Shown: positions 32,020 through 37,014 of the stretch, piece after piece
How positions within the stretch are numbered: the first letter of the stretch is position 1
Layout: every line of letters begins with the position of its first letter
DNA from: an uncultured Steroidobacter sp.
Lineage (GTDB): Bacteria; Pseudomonadota; Gammaproteobacteria; Steroidobacterales; Steroidobacteraceae
Assembly (NCBI GenBank): GCA_946478975.1
Contig: CAMLEO010000031.1
Span: 1-37,014, forward strand
DNA length: 37,014 nt
Direction of reading: 5' to 3'
Translations under genes and position numbers: made by a program
Notes under the pieces: model-generated
Told to the model about the DNA's origin: nothing
The model's input: only the letters and a program-made list of their open reading frames with translations
Databases searched by the model: none

Positions 32020-32739
32020 ATGAGAATAGTTCGTTCATTGTCGGTGATGGGAGTCACGCTCTCGCTCACGCTGGGCCTGGGTGGCTGCGCGGAAATGACG
32101 CAGATCCTGCAATCCAGCGCCGAAACCGCAGGTCAGTCGAATCCGTCCGCGTTGACGCGCGCCATCAAGGAATCGCTGGAACTCGGCAGCACTCGCGCTT
32201 CCGACCTGCTGTCGCAAGCCGGCGGTTATCAGAACAGCCCCATCTATCGCATCCGGCTGCCTGAAGCGGTTCAGCCGATCGCGAGCCGCCTGCGTCAGTT
32301 CGGGCTTGGCGGCCAGGTCGATCGCATCGAGTTGCTGATGAATCAGGGCGCCGAGCGCGCCGCCGTCGAAGCCAAAGGCGTGTTCATCAACGCCGTGCGC
32401 AGCATGACGATCACCGACGCGATGGGCATCGTTCGTGGCAGCAACACCGCCGCAACCGATTACTTCCGCGGCCACACCGAGGCCGAGCTGCGGCAACGTT
32501 ACTTGCCCATCATCCAGAACAGCCTGAAGCAGATCGGCTTCTACCAGCAGTATCAGCAGCTGCTCTCGGCTTACAAACAATTGCCGCTGGCCAACAAGCC
32601 GGACCTCGACCTGGAACAGCACGTGCTCACGCAAGCGCTCAACGGCCTGTTCACCCAAGTGGGCGAAGAGGAAAAAGCGATTCGCAAGGATCCACTCGGC
32701 CGCGGCAGCAGCGCGATCGCCGCGGTGTTCGGCCGCTAG
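32020..32739 (+). CDS. DUF4197 lipoprotein
   Basis: Protein of 239 residues with a lipoprotein signal (MRIVRSLSVMGVTLSLTLGLGGC, Cys23). The rest matches the DUF4197 pattern, with ELGSTRASDLLSQAGGYQNSPIYRIRLPEA-type and GAERAAVEAKGVFINAVRSMTITDA-type segments, helical throughout. The family is common in Gram-negative proteobacteria and has no known function. The start is the ATG at 32020. It is separated from the nitrilase gene by 64 bp and is convergent with the phospholipase D gene. Confidence 0.9.
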   Translation: MRIVRSLSVMGVTLSLTLGLGGCAEMTQILQSSAETAGQSNPSALTRAIKESLELGSTRASDLLSQAGGYQNSPIYRIRLPEAVQPIASRLRQFGLGGQVDRIELLMNQGAERAAVEAKGVFINAVRSMTITDAMGIVRGSNTAATDYFRGHTEAELRQRYLPIIQNSLKQIGFYQQYQQLLSAYKQLPLANKPDLDLEQHVLTQALNGLFTQVGEEEKAIRKDPLGRGSSAIAAVFGR

Positions 32740-32744
32740 TTCGT

Positions 32745-32771
32745 GTCGAAAGGGCCTCGGCCGCTTTCGAC
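32745..32771. terminator. Hairpin between convergent DUF4197 and phospholipase D genes
   Basis: GTCGAAAG and CTTTCGAC form an 8-bp stem around a GGCC..GGCC core. It lies in the 40-bp gap between the two stops. There is no good T run on either side, so the termination role is inferred from position. Confidence 0.6.
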
Positions 32772-32779
32772 CCGAAAAA

Positions 32780-34147
32780 TCACAGCCAGTAGCTGAACAA
32801 GTTCACGGTGAATTCTTTCATCCGTTGCCACACGGAGCGCTTTTCCCAGCGCTTCAGATCGACTGGCTTGGACGCGCGCTGATCTTTATTGAAGACTTCT
32901 TCCATGCGCTGACCGAAATCGCGGCTGATGACGATGGCATTGGCCTCGTCGTTGTGCACGAAGCTGCGCATGTCGAGATTGGCCGAGCCGACGATGGACA
33001 GCGCGCCATCGACGACGACCGTCTTGGCATGCAGCAGCGCATCCTGCAGCTCGTACAGGTGCACGCCCGCTTTCAGCAGCCGCGTGTACGTGGCCTGCGT
33101 GGCGTTGAGCACGATCCTCGAATCGGTGAAGGCCGGCACGATGAGTCTCACATCCACGCCTCGCTGTGCCGCTTTTTCCATCGCATCCAACATTTCCTCG
33201 TTGGGCGCGAAGTAGGCGTGCGTGATCCACAATCGTTTCTTGGCGTGCGTGAACGCCGCCAGATATGTTCCATACAAAGAACGATCGTCGGACTCGCTGT
33301 CGTTGGCGACGATGGTCACCAGCATGTCGCCGGCGGCTTTGGGCGGAGGGAAGTAATCCTGCTCGTCCTTCATTCGCACCCGCTCGCCAGCCTGCGACCA
33401 CGAGTCGAAGAACAATGTCTGCAGCTGCTTGACCGCCGGGCCTTCGATGCGAATGTGAGTATCGCGCCAGCCGTCCTTCATGCCGCGCTTCGGGCCGGGC
33501 CGGCTGGTGGAAGCGCTGGAATACGTGCTGTCGATGTTGATGCCGCCGGTGAAACCCACCTTGCCGTCGACCACGATGATCTTGCGATGGTCGCGATTCT
33601 GGATGTCCCACACCCGCGGATTCTTCACGGGATTCATGGGCCGGAACTCGCGCACTTCGACGCCCTGCTGGCGCAGCCCGTCGAAGAACGATTTCGGCGT
33701 GTCCATGCTGCCGATGCTGTCGTAAAGCACGCGCACCTCGACGCCTTCCTTGCGCTTCTGCGCCAGCAGCTTCGCGAAGCGCTGGCCGATATCCTCGGCG
33801 CCGAAGATGAACGTCTCGATGTGAATACTGTGGTGCGCCTGTTGCAGCTCCGATTCGATCGACGCGTACGTTTGCGGCCCATCGATCAGCACGCGCACCT
33901 GGTTGCCGCTCATCAACGGCGACGAAGAGTAATGCCGCACCGACTCGATGAGCTCGCGAACTGCGGGGTCGTCTTTATATTCTTCGAGCGCCGAGCGAAG
34001 CAGCGGATCGCCCTCGTCCTCGGAGAGCGCACGCTGTTTTGCGACGATCGGCGGCTTTTGCTCGGGAGGCTCGACACGCGGATTTTGCGTGACGCATGCC
34101 GCACACAGTGCCAATGGCACGATGAGCAACCATCGAAACCGCCGCAC
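32780..34147 (-). CDS. Cardiolipin synthase-like phospholipase D protein
   Basis: Protein of 455 residues in the phospholipase D superfamily with both HKD motifs: HRKIIVVD (His187, Lys189, Asp194) and HAKTVVVD (His373, Lys375, Asp380). Each is followed by G-G/S-N residues. It should transfer phosphatidyl groups to make cardiolipin or a related lipid. A hydrophobic N-terminus (MRRFRWLLIVPLALCAAC) ends in cysteine but has Cys rather than Leu at -3. It is therefore either an atypical lipoprotein signal or a single membrane anchor, unlike the two-helix N-terminus of ClsA. Length and single anchor resemble ClsC-type enzymes (E. coli YmdC is 473 residues). It is encoded alone. Confidence 0.88.
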   Translation of the reverse strand: MRRFRWLLIVPLALCAACVTQNPRVEPPEQKPPIVAKQRALSEDEGDPLLRSALEEYKDDPAVRELIESVRHYSSSPLMSGNQVRVLIDGPQTYASIESELQQAHHSIHIETFIFGAEDIGQRFAKLLAQKRKEGVEVRVLYDSIGSMDTPKSFFDGLRQQGVEVREFRPMNPVKNPRVWDIQNRDHRKIIVVDGKVGFTGGINIDSTYSSASTSRPGPKRGMKDGWRDTHIRIEGPAVKQLQTLFFDSWSQAGERVRMKDEQDYFPPPKAAGDMLVTIVANDSESDDRSLYGTYLAAFTHAKKRLWITHAYFAPNEEMLDAMEKAAQRGVDVRLIVPAFTDSRIVLNATQATYTRLLKAGVHLYELQDALLHAKTVVVDGALSIVGSANLDMRSFVHNDEANAIVISRDFGQRMEEVFNKDQRASKPVDLKRWEKRSVWQRMKEFTVNLFSYWL

Positions 34148-34207
34148 GGCGGCCGCCCCTAATTGTCCACCCAGACTGCGAGCACACGATCTAGCAACGA
34201 TTGTTTG

Positions 34208-34223
34208 TCGGGAAAGTTCCCGA
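34208..34223. promoter_or_regulatory. Inverted repeat upstream of the cardiolipin synthase-like gene
   Basis: TCGGGAA and TTCCCGA are separated by two bases and lie 61 bp before the start codon. The two-base loop is too short for an RNA hairpin, so a protein-binding site is more likely. Apart from this and the hairpin at 34285-34310, the 169-bp gap shows nothing. Confidence 0.35.
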
Positions 34224-34284
34224 TCGACTCGCCGGCAGTGGGCGCTGCAATTCGTCCACGCCGTCGCGTCGAGCTACATTCAAC

Positions 34285-34310
34285 GGGAACCCAGCATCAC
34301 AGCGGTTCCC
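34285..34310 (-). terminator. Possible terminator hairpin after the WYL regulator
   Basis: A 7-bp stem (GGGAACC / GGTTCCC) with a 12-base loop starts 6 bp after the regulator stop. There is no clear T run, so this is a weak call. Confidence 0.35.
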
Positions 34311-34316
34311 ATGACG

Positions 34317-35297
34317 TCACTGTTTGCTCGAGTGCGTGTAACGTTCGGCGAGGCAACTCACCGACTGCCGCATTGCTTCGAGCAAAGCCGGTGGCGCGAG
34401 CAGCTCGGCATCGACGCCGAGCGAAAGAATGTCGCAGATCGCGTTGTCAGTGTGCTCCACCGGAATCTCCACGACGGTCCAGCCCGCTGCATCGGGCTTG
34501 CTGCGCGTTTGCTCGGCGGCTTGCACGACTTCTGGACTCAACTTGCCGAGCAGTTGAAATCCGCGATCGGAAAGCCGCAGCGTCGCCGTCCCACGATGCA
34601 AGCGTGTGGCCATCTCGCGGACGGCCATCGCCCAGTACTCTTGCAAGTCGAAGCCGGGCGGACGTTTGAATTCAACCTCGGTCATCTCCAGCGAACGAAT
34701 CGAAGACACGCGATAAGTCGCGGGCGCACCTTTGCGTCCGAGTGCAACCAGATACCAGACACCCGCCTTCAGCACGATGCCGAGCGGCGCGAGATCTTTG
34801 ACGCTCTCTGCGGTCCAGCTGTTGTAGCGAACGACGACGCGACGTTCGCGAAACACCGCACGCGCCAGCGCCGGCAACATCTCGGGCTTTTCGATCGGCT
34901 TGAACCAACCGGTGGTGTCGAGATGAAAGCGCGAGGCGACAGCATCGGCGCCACGGCGACGTTCGTCCGGCAACGCGGCGTCGATCTTTCTGCGCGCCCC
35001 GGACATCGCTTCGCCGAGCCCGAGATCTGCAGCCGCCGCGGGCAGTCCCAACAGAAACAACGCGCTCGCTTCTTCGGCGGTCAAACCGGTGAGCTGGGTT
35101 TTGTAACCATCCAGCAGTTGAAAGCCGCCGGTCGAGCCGCGATCGGCAAACACCGGCACGCCAGCCGCGCTGAGTTGATTCATGTCGCGGTAGATCGTCC
35201 GCACCGAGACTTCGAGCTCCTCCGCCAGCGCCGTGGCATTGATTCGCCCCTTCGCCTGCAGCAGCAACATGATGGACAGCAACCGACTCGCGCTCAT
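34317..35297 (-). CDS. YafY-type HTH/WYL-domain transcriptional regulator
   Basis: Regulator of 326 residues. The N-terminal winged helix (residues 1-60, LLSIMLLLQAKGRINATALAEELEVSVRTIYRD in the diagnostic region) is of the DeoR/HTH_11 type. The middle and C-terminal parts form a WYL domain (about 130-215; NSWTAESVKDLAPLGIVLKAGVWYLVALGRKG in part) and a WCX-type extension. WYL domains are thought to sense small ligands or nucleotides. GGAGG lies five bases before the ATG at 35295-35297. It is divergent across 88 bp, with a palindromic site, from a DUF1579-like/reductase operon that it probably represses. Confidence 0.9.
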   Translation of the reverse strand: MSASRLLSIMLLLQAKGRINATALAEELEVSVRTIYRDMNQLSAAGVPVFADRGSTGGFQLLDGYKTQLTGLTAEEASALFLLGLPAAAADLGLGEAMSGARRKIDAALPDERRRGADAVASRFHLDTTGWFKPIEKPEMLPALARAVFRERRVVVRYNSWTAESVKDLAPLGIVLKAGVWYLVALGRKGAPATYRVSSIRSLEMTEVEFKRPPGFDLQEYWAMAVREMATRLHRGTATLRLSDRGFQLLGKLSPEVVQAAEQTRSKPDAAGWTVVEIPVEHTDNAICDILSLGVDAELLAPPALLEAMRQSVSCLAERYTHSSKQ

Positions 35298-35320
35298 CGT
35301 TTCCTCCGCAGCCAGCCATC

Positions 35321-35337
35321 CTGACACAGGTTGTCAG
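35321..35337. promoter_or_regulatory. Palindromic operator between WYL regulator and operon
   Basis: CTGACA and TGTCAG are perfect inverted repeats with a 5-bp spacer, centred between the divergent genes. A TATAAG -10-like box for the plus-strand operon lies at 35349-35354, so a bound protein would overlap its -35 region. Binding by the adjacent regulator is inferred. Confidence 0.65.
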
Positions 35338-35385
35338 ATATGCGTCGCTATAAGTCGAGGCGTCCGCAAATTTTGGGAGCTCACC

Positions 35386-35970
35386 ATGACTGGGATCGAT
35401 CGACGCGACGTGTTGGCCACCGATTTAGTAGCTGTGTTATTGCCGGAATTCGCTTCCGCCTCCGCGGCGGCAACGACCGCCGATGCCCTTGAACCCGCGT
35501 TCGCGCCGCACGCCAACGATTGGAAATGGCTGGTCGGCAGCTGGTCGGTGCGCCATCGGCGATTGAAAGATCGGCTCGCCGGCAGCACCGAGTGGCAGGA
35601 ATTCACCGGCACGTGCGTGAACTGGCCGCTGATGGGCGGACGCGGCAACGTCGATGACAACGTGCTGAACCTGCCTTCGGGACGCTATCGAGGCGTCGGC
35701 GTGCGCGCGTTCGATATTGAAAGCAAACAATGGGCGATCTGGTGGATCGACTCGCGCCGGCCCGGCATCGACCCGCCGGTGAAAGGCGGCTTTGCCAATG
35801 GCGAGGGCACCTTCCTCGGCGAGGACACCTGGAAAGGCAAACCGGTGAAGGTGCGCTTCCGCTGGACGCAGATCACGCCGACCTCGGCGCATTGGGACCA
35901 GGCGTTCTCGGGCGATGGCGGCAGCACCTGGGAAACCAACTGGCACATGGATTTCACACGCACAGGTTAG
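35386..35970 (+). CDS. DUF1579-like protein with an RRDVL leader
   Basis: Protein of 194 residues. The mature part opens NDWKWLVGSWSVRHRR and continues with tryptophan-rich strands (TCVNWPLMGGRG, WAIWWIDSR, DQAFSGDGGSTWETNWHMDF), a pattern like the lipocalin-shaped DUF1579 family, function unknown. The N-terminus MTGIDRRDVLATDLVAVLLPEFASASA has a twin-arginine and an ASA-like end. The run contains Asp13 and Glu21, which is poor for a signal, so export is uncertain. ATG at 35386 follows GGGAG. It is first in an operon with the NmrA-like gene, whose ribosome-binding site overlaps this gene's stop. Confidence 0.78.
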   Translation: MTGIDRRDVLATDLVAVLLPEFASASAAATTADALEPAFAPHANDWKWLVGSWSVRHRRLKDRLAGSTEWQEFTGTCVNWPLMGGRGNVDDNVLNLPSGRYRGVGVRAFDIESKQWAIWWIDSRRPGIDPPVKGGFANGEGTFLGEDTWKGKPVKVRFRWTQITPTSAHWDQAFSGDGGSTWETNWHMDFTRTG

Positions 35971-35978
35971 GAGGACAC

Positions 35979-36806
35979 ATGACGAGCGCAACAGTTCTGG
36001 TCATCGGTGGCGCCGGCAAGACCGGCCGCCGCGTCAGCGAACGATTGCGGGCCCGAGGCATCGCCACTCGCGATGTTTCGCGCTCGACCACACCGGCATT
36101 CGATTGGACGGAGCCAAAGACCTGGGCCGCCGCGCTCGACGGTGTTTCCAAAGCGTATGTGACGTATCAACCGGATCTGTCGCTCGACGGCGCAAGCGAG
36201 GCGATCGCGAAACTCTCCGGGCTCGCGCGGGACAAAGGGCTCGAACACATCGTGCTGCTGTCCGGTCGAGGCGAGCCTGGCGCGCAACGCTCAGAGGCTG
36301 CGCTGCAAGCCTCCGGCGTTCCCTGGACCATCGTGCGCGCGAGCTGGTTCGCACAGAATTTTTCGGAAGGTTATTTGCTCGACGGTTTGCTTGCGGGCGA
36401 GCTCGCGCTGCCCGCCGGACCGGTGCCCGAACCTTTTATCGATGTGGATGACATCGCCGATATCGCGGCCGCGGCGCTAACTGATAGTCGTCATCGCAAT
36501 CGCTTGTACGAAGTTACCGGCCCGCGCGCGCTGACATTTGAGCAGGCGGTGCAAGAGATTTCCGCCGTCTCCGGGCGGCCGATGCGTTACGTGCAAGTCA
36601 CGCCGGCAGCGTTCGAAGAAGCCGTGCGGCCGTATGTGCCGAAAGAAATCGCCGACCTGCTGCTCGACCTGTTTACGGTCGTGCTCGATGGCCGCAATGT
36701 GAATGTGATGAACGGCGTGCAGGAAGCGCTCGGACGGCCGGCACGCGACTTCTCGGACTACGTGAGAACAACCGCCGCGACCGGCGTCTGGAACGGCGCC
36801 GGTTAG
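35979..36806 (+). CDS. NmrA-family NAD(P)-binding reductase-like protein
   Basis: Atypical short-chain dehydrogenase of 275 residues. The N-terminal Rossmann motif is VIGGAGKTGRRV (8-19). It lacks the classical YxxxK pair, as NmrA/azoreductase-type members do, and has the typical region VPWTIVRASWFAQNF and the later PEPFIDVDDIADIAAAAL. Such proteins bind NADPH or NADH and act as quinone reductases or redox sensors. AGGAGG overlaps the stop of the upstream gene and lies four bases before the ATG, so the two genes are cotranslated. The operon is probably controlled by the divergent WYL regulator. Confidence 0.88.
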   Translation: MTSATVLVIGGAGKTGRRVSERLRARGIATRDVSRSTTPAFDWTEPKTWAAALDGVSKAYVTYQPDLSLDGASEAIAKLSGLARDKGLEHIVLLSGRGEPGAQRSEAALQASGVPWTIVRASWFAQNFSEGYLLDGLLAGELALPAGPVPEPFIDVDDIADIAAAALTDSRHRNRLYEVTGPRALTFEQAVQEISAVSGRPMRYVQVTPAAFEEAVRPYVPKEIADLLLDLFTVVLDGRNVNVMNGVQEALGRPARDFSDYVRTTAATGVWNGAG

Positions 36807-36823
36807 AACATCAACTCAAAACA

Positions 36824-37014
36824 TCAACTGCCGCAGGATGGAATGTGGGGATACTCCAGTTCCATCCTGACCCGATCCTGTTTCGCGTCTCCAAACCGCT
36901 CGGCAATGTCACAAAGCGTGCGATCGAGTTGTTGCACGGATTTGAGCGAAGGTTCGAGCGGCACGCGCGGCATGCCCTGCTCCGCCGGCTGAGCGCCCTT
37001 GCGGCTCAATCGCG
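36824..37014 (-). CDS. C-terminal end of an unidentified protein (cut by window edge)
   Basis: An open frame enters from the right edge and stops at 36824-36826. Visible residues include KGAQPAEQGMPRVPL, QQLDRTLCDIAERFGDAK and the tail ELEYPHIPSCGS. I recognise no family, and the real start is outside the window. The short visible length keeps confidence low. It is convergent with the NmrA-like gene at a distance of 17 bp. Confidence 0.45.
   Translation of the reverse strand, partial: RLSRKGAQPAEQGMPRVPLEPSLKSVQQLDRTLCDIAERFGDAKQDRVRMELEYPHIPSCGS
36834..36869. terminator. Inverted repeat in the convergent gene tails
   Basis: CAGGATGGAA and TTCCATCCTG are perfect 10-bp arms with a 16-base loop, 28 bp after the NmrA-like stop. 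They lie inside the final codons of the minus-strand gene. A terminator for the plus-strand operon is likely, though no T run follows. Confidence 0.5.

Noticed and set aside
32825..34162. A 445-codon open frame antisense to the phospholipase D gene.
   Set aside because: The opposite strand encodes two intact HKD motifs; the antisense product has none of the features of a real protein.
36807..36829. AACATCAACT repeated twice after the NmrA-like stop.
   Set aside because: A 10-base tandem-like repeat with one short spacer at a gene junction; probably replication slippage without function.
1..37014. CRISPR arrays, insertion sequences, tRNA, rRNA or prophage genes.
   Set aside because: No regularly spaced repeats, transposase-like proteins, tRNA-like cloverleaf or phage structural genes were seen. 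The beta-helix proteins resemble tail-spike folds but have bacterial export signals.

Overview
The window is a dense, high-GC (roughly 60% or more) bacterial chromosome segment. It holds 28 protein genes that I can support, with no rRNA, tRNA, insertion sequence or CRISPR array. Four large TonB-dependent outer-membrane receptors (one cut by the window edge), two Tat-exported beta-helix proteins, a DUF4197 lipoprotein, and the styles of the LysR and AraC regulators point to an aerobic, nutritionally versatile Gram-negative proteobacterium. My best guess is a Steroidobacter/Nevskia-like gammaproteobacterium. Sphingomonad or Caulobacter-like lineages share several of these traits, so the taxonomy is inference.

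Region 1 (1-12321) is a catabolic cluster. Reading on the minus strand from about 10200 there is a TonB receptor, a zinc alcohol dehydrogenase, an aldehyde dehydrogenase, a feruloyl-CoA-synthase-type acyl-CoA ligase, an alpha/beta-hydrolase fused to a SnoaL-like domain, an AAHS-type aromatic-acid MFS transporter, and the start of a second TonB receptor. An AraC-type regulator and an HSL-family esterase run divergently. The enzymes form a logical chain: uptake, ester cleavage, alcohol to aldehyde to acid to CoA thioester. A phenylpropanoid or other aryl/allylic alcohol is the likely substrate. No enoyl-CoA hydratase/aldolase is present, so the downstream step lies elsewhere or differs. A 45-bp element occurs in both of the real gaps of this minus-strand run, before the CoA ligase and before the second receptor.

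Region 2 (12316-15816) carries a methylenetetrahydrofolate-reductase homologue and PurU (formyl-THF deformylase), a folate C1-disposal pair. A LysR regulator is divergent from them, with a near-perfect 21-bp palindrome abutting its start codon. A membrane protein follows, and then a second, degenerate copy of the LysR 3' end.

Region 3 (15901-24970) looks like a polysaccharide-utilisation-type locus built on beta-helix proteins: two Tat-signal beta-helix proteins, a small lipoprotein, a 1110-residue receptor of the Xanthomonas/Caulobacter type, and a third secreted beta-helix-like protein. A perfect bidirectional hairpin terminator separates the receptor from the second Tat protein.

Region 4 (25060-36806) is mostly stand-alone genes: an SDR, a fourth receptor, an orphan membrane histidine kinase, a lipoprotein, a Nudix hydrolase, a nitrilase-family amidohydrolase, a DUF4197 lipoprotein, and a cardiolipin-synthase-like phospholipase D protein. 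It ends with a WYL regulator divergent from a two-gene operon (DUF1579-like protein and NmrA-like reductase) across a perfect palindromic operator. The window ends in the C-terminus of an unidentified gene.
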